Source: Alisma plantago-aquatica (lineage: Eukaryota > Streptophyta > Magnoliopsida > Alismatales > Alismataceae). Taken from it: 64,000 bases of DNA. The stretch's first letter is position 1. Each line of letters starts with the position of its first letter. The stretch lies in the NCBI GenBank assembly GCA_963693085.1, contig OY856409.1, positions 1,338,978,915 through 1,339,042,914 on the forward strand, read 5' to 3'. The position numbers were made by a program, and so were the translations under genes. This document shows positions 45,254 through 57,436 of the stretch, piece after piece. The notes below the pieces were generated by a model, which was not told where the DNA came from, made no database searches, and saw only the letters and a program-made list of their open reading frames with translations.

Positions 45254-48200
45254 TGTAACACCCCCTTAAGCATACATGTGTCAACGGAAGCAATACCCAT
45301 GTTTTCCATAACATGGGTTACTATAGCTCAAAGGGATGCCACAACAACGATAGACATTGTAAATAAAGTAAAAATAACCATGCATAGATATTAAAATTAG
45401 TTTATACATTGTTCACAATTGGTTTCTTGAATTGAAGATAACTAGAATATACATGATTAAACATAATTAATGCATAAAGTTCTCTATAACATCAGGATCT
45501 TCTATCGTAGATGGCACCCCACCATATGTATCTTTAGGAAATGTTGATCTATTCCTTAAGCTGACCTTCATATAGCCCTTTCTTGGAAGTTGCTTGTACC
45601 TGAGGGCATCACACCCCCAACCATGCATACAATAAAAACCACATTAGAGTAAGCGGCATAGAGCATTATTATAACAACTTAGTAACTTGGCAATAAGAAA
45701 AAAACATGAAACTAATTGAACAATGGATTTAGATTCACATAACATGATCTTGTTGGTTGATTAAAGTATCCTTGATACATATGCACCAATAGTGCTCATA
45801 AGGCCCGTAGGATCAACATTAACATGATGAGGATAAAGTAATCCAACCTACTACATAATTCATCAATATCTTGGAACTAATTAACTTTACTTGGATTTCA
45901 TATGAACGTGACATGGATTCTTGAAATAGCATTGAGGCATAACATTAAAGAAATAACTTTTGAGGAACTTGGATGTTGTTAAGATTTAATTTGAAACACA
46001 TAACTATGCATATCATTCATCTTGATTATCATAATGATTATAAGCCGATGAAAACTAATATTGAATACTCAAAGTGCATGGACCCGCTTACCTGATCCTG
46101 AGGAGGTATACTAACAATAGATGAAGTCCTAATCAATCCTAATGTCCTGTGAATAACATATATATACATTAATTTCATTTTCTTAACATATGTGTATGAT
46201 TCTTTAATCGAATTTGGAAATTGCGTCAAGATTCGGGGTTTGAAACTAGGACCATCCGATAGATCGTGAAAAACTGATCAAAAATCATATATTGATCGTC
46301 CCCATCAGAGCTCTAGATTATTTTCTATGATTTATTGAAAATCAGGTTAAAACTGGCCAATCAGAAGCTAGATAAACATTTAAATACGATTTCTGAAACT
46401 GACCTCGCGTAGGGGAAAAGACCAATGTGCCCTCCAAGCTATTTTAAAAGCATCACGTGACAGGGGCTGATTTGGTCAAAAGATGTTAGGGACAACTCTC
46501 AATCGTATTGATATTGAAAAATCACCGAAAAGTCAAAAGTGCACTAGTTATATGTGACACCTTAACTCAGACCGTGAGGGTACATAAGTCAAAATGAATC
46601 CAGGCTTCTTCCTGCCTTGGCCACGGCTCCAATCACTGGAGCTGAAGCTTCGATCTACGAATCAGAAGGAATTGGGATCCACAGCTTTGATCAAAACATG
46701 GAAAATCTAGATCCTGGGTCGGGGCGGAGAGGTCCACAGACCTACTCGTTCCCTTGCGAGCTCAGGGACCTAAAAGAATAGGATTTCTCGTGCCCTGGAA
46801 CTCCATCTCTAGTCAGCAGCTTGGCTGGAGGAGTAGGTCAAAGCTAGAGCAACAACACCACTGAAACAAGGCGATCTTCACTAGGAATAGGCTCGAGAAA
46901 TGTATGCAAAGGTGAAGAAGCGCTCCATGGTGATCAGGGACAACTGGAGCCATGGCGAAGACATGGAGGTCGTGCAAAAATAGAGGAAGAAGCTCAAATT
47001 GGAAAACAGCACAACAAAGGCGATTCGAGTAAAACAACCATGTCATTATCATTGCAGGTGTCCAACGAATCTAGGCAATTGGTTTTTGTGGCCTTTTTGG
47101 TGGCCGAAAGACCTGGCCGGAAGTCTAGCTTCCTTGGCCTAAACCTGGTTTGTGGGCGGAGCAGCTGAGTGAAATGGACATGCTACAATCACATTGGGAA
47201 CACTGAAGAGGGGGCGAGGATGCTTACTGGAGCTTTAATTTGACTGGGATGGATGGAGGCTCGTGCTCGAGCTCGCTGACACCGCCGAGGTAGATCGAAT
47301 CCGCGGCGGTTCCTTGCATCAGCTCAGGCGGAATTGGTGGACAGGGATGGTTTATCAGGGCCAAAATAGCTTCTTGGGTCAATTCCTCTTGGTCCGATGG
47401 ACCCTTGCGGCCAAGTGGAGGGTGGCGCCATCGACTCGGGGGGAGGGAGAATTGGGCAAATTCGTGATAGGTATTTATATGAAGCGAGTTAGGGCTCGAT
47501 AGGATCGCGGTGATCTCCTGAGATCATAGGCATCGAGATAACAGGAAATTGTTGAGGGAGGATAGGGTTATCGCAGGCCATCAGGGTCTGGATTCTGTTC
47601 CGTTCCCTGTGCAGACTTTGCACGAGGTAGGGGACGAATGTCCTACCCTCTGATCGTCATCCAACGACTCACAAAGAGCCCGATCATCTTAGGCAGTGTG
47701 TGACAGGCTGTACCAACCTTGACTTTGGTCTAAAACGTCTGCATTATTGAATAATTAGATCACATAATACAATTATCTCTCCCTTTCATTTTAATAACAT
47801 TTGGGCATCTAGGATTATCCAAATCCAACCAAATTTGGTAGAGAGGCTAATTCGACCATGAGGAATTCGATTACCCATTAGATTTCATATAAGAGTTAGG
47901 GAAATAGGTGTTTTACCCCATTAGCTATATAGGGTAATTAATACATTAATAATCATTAAAAAGAAATTTTATTACAAAAATCCGGGGGAAGCTATATTAT
48001 TATATTATCTACTCATATTCTAATTAGTGGGACACATTATACATGTATGTGGCTTCAAACTATCATTCAGTCTCACTAGTCACCATTACATATAATTAGG
48101 GTTAGGTCTTTGTGCATTAAATGACACTGATGTGAATAAGTGTTGATGAATCAAAATAAAGGTTCACATACTATCTTGGTGTAGTCTAAACTCATTTTGG

Positions 48201-48321
48201 CATACTACTTAAGCATGGTCTCCACTTAAATGAACAAATGTAAGAAAAATTCATTCAACCTAGGGTTTCACCTTTATTAAACATCAAGAATTTTTGGGAC
48301 TAAATTTTGAGGGTCGTTACA
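45254..48321 (-). repeat. 5' LTR of F
   Basis: It starts TGTAACACCC and ends GTCGTTACA, 1 bp different in length from its partner and closely similar. The TATA candidate is near 47472-47482, and the adjacent palindrome TGATCTCCTGAGATCA is at 47511-47526. Confidence 0.85.
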
Positions 48322-48587
48322 ACCTACCCACCTTATAGAAATTTCGTCCTCGAAATTTTCATGTCATACTGAGGTACTACCCACCTTAGGGTTTCACTTA
48401 GTATGTGCATGTAAAATCTTTAATATTATCTTATAGTCTCATTAACATACTTAAGACATGACTTACTCATAGTTAACATAATTTTATAAGAACTTGGTTA
48501 AATTGACATAATTTCATAATGTAATGGAATTTTACTTGAGTTGATATAGTCATTCTCCCGATTGCACCCACAATGCTCATTAGGCCG
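48322..48587 (-). repeat. Truncated second internal copy of F
   Basis: This matches 44145-44410 and stops at the first unit of the 21-bp tandem array, where unrelated sequence begins. It implies tandem LTR-internal duplication by unequal recombination, or a truncation inside the array. Confidence 0.8.
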
Positions 48588-48729
48588 GTACCCACTTGTT
48601 TATAAGATGCATCCATAAGTACGATACCCACTTGTTTATTTAAACTCAGTTACTCAAGCATAAGTACAGTACCTAGCAAATTATAAAAGCATGCATAATT
48701 GTATAACTAGACTAGAAACATAAGCACAG
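48588..48729. other. Short stretch between F and G
   Basis: This is 142 bp with a local duplication of ATACCCACTTGTTTAT (about 48589 and 48618). It ends CACAG, the left copy of the G target duplication. It may be a piece of LTR H. No gene. Confidence 0.5.
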
Positions 48730-50254
48730 TGACACAACTTTACCGTGTGTATAATGCAAGTGTACACGTCAATGTAATATAGGCCCTGTGAGGCCCAAGT
48801 CGAACATAGAGAAACTTAATTATTGGTAGACTACTACTAACTACTTGCAATCAACTAAAATGATTATAAAAGTTTGGAAGTTGTTTTGAAAAAGAACAAT
48901 AAAAATAAAAGAAAACAAAACAATAGATTAAATGGTTGGTTTAATCAATTCAAAAGAAACCTCTAGGATTACAGTTTCACCATGGGTTCTCATTGTACTA
49001 ATTCCTTCATAATTATCACAACTCATCTCCCTTTCCGGATAGTGGCCTGTAGCCAGAATTGCTCACTTCTGTGATACAGTTCACTACCTTAATCTAGGTT
49101 GGTTCCACGCCAGTAGTAACCTATGCCCTAGACTAGGAGCATGAAAAACATGTCTCTGGGTTCCCACCATTAACCGCGCATCGCCTTTTCCAAAGGATTT
49201 ATTAGTTAATGTGATTACCGTCTCTTTTCAACCATTAATTCTTCGTCAAAAGCAATTAAAGGTATTAGATTACCATTATGGTGATCAAGCACAATGATAA
49301 CAATGGATAAAATGATATCATACCGCGGATTTGAGGGACAAATTATGATAAACTATGTAAGAAGAGTCATACAACGATTTCCCGGGCTACTCCCGGTCCT
49401 AGAGACAAAGGGGATTAGCCCTGCATGTTCATCTCAATGCAAAACACCATGAGAGAATGAGAAAACATGGAGAAAACGTAGATGGAGATGGTGTAACCCC
49501 TGAACGGAGAAGAACCAGGTGGTCCTCGGCACAGGATGAGCATTCTGCAGCCTTCCGGCAGTGAAAAACTCCGTCTGTGTCTTTGGAATCTCACGGGGCA
49601 TAGCTCTCGGCTCCGTTCTTCGCTCTCTCCTCCTTTGGGACTTGTGCAATGGAATAGAACGTGTCTCTCAGCTTTGGGCTGGCTTTTCCTAGGTATAGGT
49701 ACCACTTACGGCCGCCAAAAGAATACAACCGTCTGATTGAAGTTGTGCTGGACAAAACTCTAATCTGATGACATCGATACCATCGACGGGGTGTCGATGG
49801 TATCGACATCTTAGGGTATCGATGCTTTCTTTAATTTCTGGAAGCCGCCTGATGGCATCTCGATGCCATCGACCGCTACCGTAGATGGTATCGACATAAC
49901 GATATTTGGCTCGCTGTTGGACTTTCAAGACCATCGACAAAGTGTCGATGGTATCAAACTATCTGCTTCCTCTCCGACTCTGCTACTATTGCTCTATCAA
50001 TGCTATCGACAAACCGTCGATGGTATTGACAGGTCCATAATTGTGAATTGCCTGAAAATGAGAAAAAAACACAAATCAAATTCGAGAAATATGATAATCT
50101 ATACAAAACAATGTAAAACAATATGAATTTGATGCAGGCAATGATAATAGGCTAAAGGAATTGAATCATGCAATATTAACCACAAATATGACCAATAAGC
50201 ACATAAAATGAGTGTAAAACTAGCCTATAAAAGTGACTCAAAACCCATGCATCA
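48730..50254 (-). repeat. 3' LTR of element G
   Basis: This LTR is 1,525 bp. Four inverted-repeat modules (GATACCATCGAC / GTCGATGGTATC) lie at about 49773-50031. A purine tract on the minus strand (GCTTGGGGGAGTT, 50255-50267) abuts it. TATA-like sequence just downstream of the modules in element orientation (near 49690-49700) is weak. Confidence 0.92.
49773..50031 (-). promoter_or_regulatory. Four inverted-repeat modules in G 3' LTR
   Basis: The modules lie at about 49773-49807, 49861-49894, 49930-49956 and 49996-50031. Arms are TACCATCGAC and GTCGATGGTA with a 4-11 bp loop. In the other LTR modules 2-4 are at 61166-61209, 61240-61269 and 61309-61341, while module 1 has lost its left arm to a small deletion. 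The role is inferred to be regulatory. Confidence 0.82.
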
Positions 50255-50267
50255 AACTCCCCCAAGC

Positions 50268-51849
50268 TTGAACTTTGCTCGTCCTCGAGCAACAAAACTA
50301 TAGAATAAAATTGTAAGGGTCAACTAAAGAACATAATCACATAAAAGACATCACAGTATGATTCCCACCTACAAGGCACACACCGACTCTCACTAACCAT
50401 GGAACGATAACTACCCTAACGATGACAATGATCATCCATGAGAGATGTCCACCCCGTAATCAATAAACACAATCAAATAAAGCAGATAATATAATAAATT
50501 CCTCCGATTCATGCGTGATGCATCTTGTGATATCCTATCTACGTTGTTCCAATCCTAACTACCATCTACAATGGAAGCAGATCTCCTGATATACAAGAAT
50601 GAGGAGATAATCATGGGTGGCCTACCGTTTTGAGCAACGGGTGGATGGAATGGGCGACTGTGAAAGAACAAAAAGCACAATACAATTTAACATGCAGAAA
50701 CAACACAAATGACCTAAATGATGCATATGCATATGAAAATGACCTAATGCCTACATTTTAGGTGGAATGATGCATGCTCTACTATTCCATCTCAATGTGA
50801 GATAGAATGTCTACAAAACTACATCATGTGCTTATTCTTCCTATTATGCAGATGAAACAAGTTCCTTTCTCCCTCTGATTTCTACTTTTTTTCTTCTTTT
50901 TTTCTTCTTTTTTTTCAATTCTTTTCCAAGCCCAATTTTCTCAATTGACTACGGAAATATTTACAAAACATAATTTTTTTGAGCTTATTTTCACATAACT
51001 ACTACAATTGATGCATTACAATCTACTTTTCAAAGAGTATAGAACAAGTTACCCGCGTTTCTTATTTTTCAAAAGAAACAAGGCACATAATATAATGTCC
51101 TATATGCTCAAAAATATGCAAAGTGCAACTACATGAAAGTAATTATGCAACTACAATGGCATGCACTCTAGAATGTGTGCATGCATAACTGATCTACAAT
51201 TTTTTTTTCATTTTGTTATGCAAAATATAGCTATAATGCAATCCTATCTAAATGACATGCAATCAAGAGATGAAAAACTATAAGGTGCTCCCAGTTCTTA
51301 TTGTGGAGTGTGAATGAAGTAAGGTGGATAGATCATAAGACTTAATGACAGAACCACTGGAAAAGATTATATGTCTCTCCTTACTGACATGTGCACAAGA
51401 TAACTAAGAGGTTTCTCTTTCTCACTTCAAATTAAAGTCCCGTTACCATTTGGTCAGTAGCTCAACATCCATATCCATCCTCATTTCTTGAACCATAAGG
51501 ATATACAGTTATGATCATATGTTTTAAAGTTGACCTACCCAATTATTTTCATAAGGTATGTTCTCAATTTCAAACAATTCACACATCAGCCCCATATGAA
51601 AAACATTGAGATGACACACTTACATTAGACACCCACAGATTACACTAGATAGAAAGTGGGTCCTAAAAAGACGTAAATAAAACAAATTACAAAACTAGAA
51701 GAAAAATTGCAAAAAGCTAAGAAAAATGCTCAAATAGAAGAAAATAAAATAAAACTAAGATAGAAATTGTTCCATCTCCCCCCAAGCTTATATTCGAGTA
51801 TGGCCTCATAGTTAAGAACAAACTCAGAAGGTGGAATAGTGATACCCTG
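50268..51849 (-). other. 3' non-coding region of G
   Basis: This is about 1.6 kb between the env-position ORF and the polypurine tract. It has a T-rich run (about 50886-50920) and no supported ORF. Confidence 0.65.
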
Positions 51850-53429
51850 CTACTTCTGAGGTGGTGGGTGCGGCGGGTACTGGTGGGTATGGGGGTTCCA
51901 CTCTAGATACTGCCCCTGAAAGTTGGGATCATAGGGTGGCATGGGCGGTGGTTGTGGATATCCCCCAAAGTAGTCTCTGCTCCAGTAATGATCATAGAAC
52001 AGCTATTGCTGCTGCTCTATCCTTCCCAACCTATCGTAGACCTATTTCTGGTCGGCAAAGAGCTGGTGCTCGTTCTTGAAGACCGCCTGCTGATTTTCAT
52101 AGAGCCTATTCTGCGTATCCTGGATCCTTGCAAAAGCTGTCTGATGTGACTGCATCATTGTCTAATGGGACTCCTGGATTGAATGGAGCATGGTATACAT
52201 CCCCTGCATAGAATAGGGGTCATCTCCATCATGGGAGGGTTGTGGTGGCGGTGGCAAGGAAGAAGAGGATTCTCCATAGTTTTGTGGACGCTTTCTCAGA
52301 GCAACTCGACGTCAAAGAGGAATAGTGGCTTCCTCCTCCCCTTCTTCATCATCGTCACCCTTTGGAGCCTCTGCCTCTTGAGCTGCTTCTTCTTCCTCAT
52401 CATCAACATCAATGATCAACCACCTATAGCTTTGGCCTGGTCTGATGTTGAAAGTAGGGTCGGGCAATTGCACCCTTTAAAACACACCTCGCACATGACA
52501 TGTGGCATAGGCGATGCCATGTCGAACTTCAAGGAGGCCGGAGTTGACAAAGTGAGAGAGGTTGAGCATGTTTCGACTCTCTATCTTATTGAGCCCAGAA
52601 AGATCAAGCCCCAAGTGCGTGGCAAGATGAGTAATAAGGCCCCCAAAGTAGATTGGAGCCCAGTGAGAAACATTCTTCTTTACCGCCATCATGCGTGTGA
52701 GAAGGAAGGCTCCAAAATTGATCGGTGTCCTCTCTAACAGACAATGGAGGAAGAAGAGATCCGTATCCTGGAACTTGCTCTGAGACAACTCGGACCTTGC
52801 AAAGAATGACTTGGAAATTATCCAGTGAAGAATCCAAACAAAAGGATGCTTAAAATCATCTACAATAGTGTGGTGCCAACTGATAGAATACCCCTTGGGT
52901 ATGGTGACCATCTTTGCATACATTGCTTCATAATCAACATTCTATGGTGGCTGACGCAAATCACCATGGCACCAACCATATATCCTATTGAACTCACGGA
53001 GGGTAAGATTGTAGTCCCCATTGTATAGGCGGAAAGACACACACCCCTCCTTCCATGCTGTCCGTGCCGATAGTAGTTCATTGGGAATTACACATATATC
53101 GAGTGACGCCAGGAACTCGATTACAATTTCCTTGTGGGTAGGCCATCTGCTGAAGAATGGATGCCCATCCTCATGGTCATGGCAGAGCATGGGGACTCTC
53201 GTCGTTTTCCCTGAAGAACATAGGTGAGATTGTCCACAAAACCCAGATCCTTGATAAGCTCGCGGTCACCATACTGGGTTGGCTCAATCGGCCGCTTCCA
53301 CAACTCTTCATAAACCTTCTTTATCTCTGCCGATGGGTGGACTAGCCTTAGCCGAGAGACTAATCCTTGTTGCGGGGTGGGTAGTACAGGTGGTGCAACC
53401 CGAGATGATGATGCTCCCGATCTCACCAT
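51850..53429 (-). pseudogene. Athila env-position ORF of G (frameshifted, with stops)
   Basis: The ATG is at 53427-53429. The N-terminal part includes RPIEPTQYGDRELIKDLGF and NLTYVL, the pattern of the Athila ORF1/ORF3 family. A frameshift near 53150-53190 moves to the frame containing SFRLYNGDYNLTLREFNRIYGW and then GGLITHLATHLGLDLSG. Several in-frame stops follow. The tail is acidic (DDEEEE), then Gln/Pro-rich, and ends at TAG 51850-51852. It is called env-like by position only; I see no signal peptide or clear membrane anchor. It is not functional as it stands. Confidence 0.78.
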
Positions 53430-53645
53430 GGTTGCACAATAACGAGTGAGGAAAAGAAAAGAGAACGGAGCTCAGAGAAGACGATCGGGCCACTCAGAGA
53501 AGATTGAGATCCACAAAGCCGAAGAAGATGCTCGGAGACGATCATCGGCGGTGATCTTGGTTGCTCTTGGGCGCTCAGGGATGCTAAGCCTTAGATGTGG
53601 AGGGTAGGCAATGAGATTGTGTGATTAGAATGAAGATTTGCCCTC

Positions 53646-53658
53646 CTTTTTATAAGGG
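53646..53658 (-). promoter_or_regulatory. TATA-like box before the G env-position ORF
   Basis: The minus strand reads CCCTTATAAAAAG, lying about 220 bp upstream of the ATG at 53429 and about 23 bp downstream of the internal inverted-repeat array. It is a plausible internal core promoter. A chance AT-rich match is possible. Confidence 0.55.
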
Positions 53659-53680
53659 ACGACCAAGTCTGTTGTAGGTG

Positions 53681-54224
53681 CGTTGATACCATTGACAGTC
53701 CCGTTGATGGTATCGACGGTTGTTGGAATCCTCCCCTCACTACAATCGACGACTGTTGACGGTTTAATGTGGGGACCCAGATCGACCTCGTGTCGATGGT
53801 AGCGACAGGGTGTCGATACCATCGACACAGTCCACGGATAGGCGTTGTGGACCGCTCGATGAAGACCTCAGATCACTGACGTGTCATCGATACTATTGAC
53901 CCATGTGTTAATAGTATTGACATCTGTATGTTCCTTCGATCCCCATGAAGTCTGACCAATTCAACGTTGCTGTAGACATGTCGATACCATCGACCAGTGT
54001 GTCGATGGTATCGAAATCACTGAGACAATCTGTCTGAAAATCTCTAGAAAACTCGCTACCATCGATGATGAGTCGATACAATCGATGCCCGATCCTTTTT
54101 CTACCTGTTCCAGTTTCGATACCATCGATGAGGCCGTCGATGGTATTGACAGAATGAAATTTCGGTAGAACTGTCTGCTGTTCCAAATTCGATACCATCG
54201 ACCCAGATGTTGATGGTATCGACC
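53681..54224 (-). promoter_or_regulatory. Internal inverted-repeat array between pol and env-position ORF of G
   Basis: There are seven modules with the LTR-type arms GATACCATCGAC / GTCGATGGTATC at about 53681-53718, 53792-53826, 53886-53922, 53981-54014, 54055-54088, 54116-54150 and 54189-54224. One module (53792-53826) is in reverse arm order. Integrase ends at 54679 and the env-position ORF starts at 53429, so the array fills the spacer. 54225-54678 has no ORF. Confidence 0.82.
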
Positions 54225-54678
54225 ATTCCTCAGCCTGTACACTCAACAAACACATGAGGGTATCATTTTTAGAGACTAAGTGCTAAATTAATGAAAACTA
54301 CCTAGTAATGAAAAAAATTTAAAGAAACAAACATGTACACTACCAAGGTTGGGTTGCCTCCCAACATGCACCTCATTTAACATCTTGGGCTAGACACATG
54401 CATGCTCCTCATTCCTCATTTAGTGCCATGAATTTTATCTCATGCACTTTCCTTGTGTAGTCGTCCCCATAATAGTGCTTCAACCTTTGACCATTCACCA
54501 ACAATATTCTTTCACCATCTCTCACCATGATAGCACCATGGGGTCGCACCTCCTCTATAATAAAAGGTCCACTCCATCGGGATTTCAATTTTCAGGGATG
54601 CAACTTCAACCTCGAATTGAACAATAGGACACTCTCACCCTTCTTGAACACTCACAATTGAATGTGGTGATTGTGTAT

Positions 54679-55857
54679 TTACTTTGTCCGCTCCTTGTAG
54701 ATCCTTGAGTTCACATATTCATTCATCCTTAGCTCATCCAACTCATTGAGCTCTAACATTCGCTTTCTCCCTGCATCATCCATACTCAAGTTCAGCTTCC
54801 TTAGCGCCCAGTGCGCCTTGTGCTCTAATTCCACCGATAAGTGACAAGCCCGCCCGTAAGCCAACCTAAAAGGTGTGGTGCCTATAGGTGTCTTGAATGC
54901 GGTTCTATATGCCCATAGTGCGTCCGGTAGTAATGCACTCCAATTCTTCCTTGAAGAGGCCACCGTGCACTCCAATATCTTCTTAATCTCCCTATTGGAC
55001 ACCTCCACTTGGCCCTGCGTCTGCGGGTGATATGGGGTACCTACATTATGCTTGACCCCATATTTGCTCAATAGTGTAGCGAATTTCCTGTTCGTGAAGT
55101 GGGTGCCTCCATGACTAATGATCATCCGTGGCACACCAAACCTACAAAAAATATGCTCCTTCACAAACCTACACACTACCACAACATCATTAGTCCTTGT
55201 GGATATTGCCTCTACCCACTTCGACACATAATAAACATTAAACAAAATATACAAATTGGAATTAGAGGACACAAAGGGTCCCATGAAATCAATGCCCCAC
55301 AAATCAAATACCTCAACTTCTTGAAATACATTGAGGGGCATCTCTTGCCATTTCGAGATGTTACCTGCCCTTTGACATGAATCAAACCTCCTCACATAAT
55401 CATAGGCATCCTGAAAAAGTGTAGGCCAATAAAGGCCACTCTCTAATACCTTTGCCGCAGTCCTCGTACTCGCATGATGACCGTCGGTAGGTAATGTATG
55501 ACAGTGACTGAGCACACTATCATATTCACTCTCAGGTACACACCTGCGCAAAATTCCATCCCTACACTGTCTCAACAAAATAGGGTCATCCCAAAAATAA
55601 TATCTCAAAGAATGGAAAAACCTCTTTCGCTCTTGATAAGTCCAATCATCTAGAATTTCTTTGCATGCGAGATAATTCACGATATGTGAAAACCAAGGGT
55701 CCTTAGATTGAATGGAAAGGATTTGCTCATCCAGAAAGGTTTCGGTAATGGGTATGTTGGTATCTCTCTCATCTACCCGCTCTAACCGAGACAAGTGGTC
55801 CACAACCACATTCTTAATGCCCGCCTTATCCTTAATTTCAATGTCAAATTCTTGCAA
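54679..55857 (-). CDS. Gypsy G integrase
   Basis: This open segment of 392 codons begins in the RNase H tail ([17 protein letters not shown]). It continues through the zinc-binding region ([11 protein letters not shown]... FDSCQRAGN), where the usual first Cys before CQR is Phe. The core follows with WGIDFMGPF (first Asp), then ISHGGTHF where relatives have ISDGG, so the second catalytic Asp is His. The Glu lies in [16 protein letters not shown]. The end has [17 protein letters not shown]..., typical of Athila/Tat elements. Length is near normal, but two key residues are altered, so it should be inactive. Confidence 0.9.
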   Translation of the reverse strand: MQEFDIEIKDKAGIKNVVVDHLSRLERVDERDTNIPITETFLDEQILSIQSKDPWFSHIVNYLACKEILDDWTYQERKRFFHSLRYYFWDDPILLRQCRDGILRRCVPESEYDSVLSHCHTLPTDGHHASTRTAAKVLESGLYWPTLFQDAYDYVRRFDSCQRAGNISKWQEMPLNVFQEVEVFDLWGIDFMGPFVSSNSNLYILFNVYYVSKWVEAISTRTNDVVVVCRFVKEHIFCRFGVPRMIISHGGTHFTNRKFATLLSKYGVKHNVGTPYHPQTQGQVEVSNREIKKILECTVASSRKNWSALLPDALWAYRTAFKTPIGTTPFRLAYGRACHLSVELEHKAHWALRKLNLSMDDAGRKRMLELNELDELRMNEYVNSRIYKERTK

Positions 55858-57280
55858 GAGTAAGATCCACCTAATGAGTCTAGGCTTGGCATCTTTCTTT
55901 TCTATTAAGTATTTTATGGCAGCATGGTCTGTCTATACTACAACTTTAGACCCCACCAAATATTGCCTAAAATTTTCAAATGCAAAACCATGGAAAGCAA
56001 TTCCTTTTCAGTGGTGGTGTAATTGAGTTGGGCATCATTCAAAGTCTTAGACACATAGAAAATGACTGTGGGTTTGTTCTCAAGGCGCTACCCAAGAACG
56101 GCCCCCACGGCAAAATCTGACACATCACACATAAGCTCAAAGGGCTTAGTCCAATCTGGTGTTTGAAAAATCGGCGCGGAGATCAACTTTTGCTTGAGGA
56201 CCTCGAAGGCACGCATACATTTATCATTGAAGTCAAAAACAACATCCTTCTCAAACAATTCCGATAATGGCTTAGCAATTTTAGAAAAATCCTTGATAAA
56301 CCGGTGATAAAACCCCACATGACCAAGGAAACTCCTCACCCCTTTCACCGAATTCGGTGGAGGTAGTTTGGAAATAACCTAAATCTTCATTGGATCTACC
56401 TCCAGTCCATTACTAGACACCTTGTGTCCAAGCACTATGCCTTCACTAACCATCATATGGCATTTTTCCCAATTGAGGACTAAATGTGTGTCCTCACATC
56501 TTTGTAAAACCTTGTATAGGTTATACAAGCACTCATCAAAAGACGCACTGTAGACGGAAAAGTCATCCATAAAAACCTATAGACAACGCTCCACCATATC
56601 TGAAAAGATAGCAAGCATGCATCACTGAAAAGTAGCCGGTGCGTTGTACAAACTGAACGACATCCGGCGATATGCAAAAGTCCCATAAGGATAAGTGAAA
56701 GTAGATTTTTCTTGGTCCTTAGGGTCTATGGAAATCTGATTATAACTGGAATAGTCATCTAAAAAGCAAAAGTGAGAGCGGCCAGCCAGCTACTCTAAAA
56801 TCTGATCAATGAATGGGAGAGGAAAATGATCTTTTAAAGTGGCAGAATTCAACCGACAGTAATCAATGCAAACACGCCACCCGGTTATTAATCGGGTGGT
56901 GACAGGTTCATTCAAAAGATTTTGAGTTACCATGATCCGCCCTTTTTAGGGACTACTTGTGTTGGGCTCATCCATGTAGAGTCTGAAATAGCATAGATGA
57001 TGCCCGCGGAGAGAAGCTTGATCACCTCCTTTTTAACGACCTCCATCATGACGGGGTTGAGGCGACGTTGTGGCTGAATCACAGGTTTGGCTCCTTCAGC
57101 GAGCCAGATCTTATGTTGGCAAAGAGTAGGGGAGATCCCCTTGATGTCAGAAACTGACCACCCAAATGCACCACGGTGGTTCTTCAACACTGTCATCAAC
57201 TGTTCTTCCTCAGCAGCACTCAAATATGCCGAAATTATCACCGGTAGCTTTGCATCAGCTGCTAAGAATACATATTTCAA
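55858..57280 (-). pseudogene. Gypsy G reverse transcriptase and RNase H
   Basis: 57280-56927 has the RT start ([50 protein letters not shown]). The core then runs with stops and a frameshift to FMDDFSVY at about 56560-56580, the RT active site. NWEKCHMMVSEGIVLGHKVS and SFLGHVGFYHRFI follow, and then RNase H (QTPDWTKPFELMCDVSDFAVGAVLG at 56348-56088). A one-base loss near 55990 shifts the frame before integrase. Several stops are at positions where relatives have Arg. Confidence 0.85.
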
Positions 57281-57436
57281 GTGAGGGGGCAGCGGCTTAA
57301 GCTATAACTCCGAAGGGATGACCAAAGAAGATTTAAGCGGTGGTGGAAGTGGTCCTAGCTCTTCATAGTGCTTGGCATAGTAGCAAGGAAGCACTTGAAG
57401 CATCTTAACACATTCTTGTAATGACATACTTCTCAT

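Larger units (their letters stand above)
41076..48587 (-). mobile_element. Non-autonomous gypsy-type array F: LTR, internal, LTR, partial internal
   Basis: Two long LTRs, 41076-44144 (3,069 bp) and 45254-48321 (3,068 bp), flank an internal region of only 1,109 bp without a credible ORF. A primer-binding site lies beside the right LTR, so orientation is minus. Beyond the right LTR, 48322-48587 repeats the first 266 bp of the internal region, so the copy is part of an LTR-internal-LTR-internal array. Sequence before the left end is GTGAT, but no matching duplication is found on the right because the array is truncated. Non-coding internal plus long LTRs fits a large retrotransposon derivative (LARD-like). 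Confidence 0.82.

Noticed and set aside
49415..49809. Overlapping open frames of 70-96 codons in the G LTRs
   Set aside because: Several overlapping frames in one LTR region, reproduced in the other LTR, without any recognisable domain.
53681..54224. Spaced inverted repeats as a CRISPR-like array
   Set aside because: Spacing and repeats are irregular, each unit is a hairpin in itself, the same units are in the LTRs, and the DNA is clearly plant.
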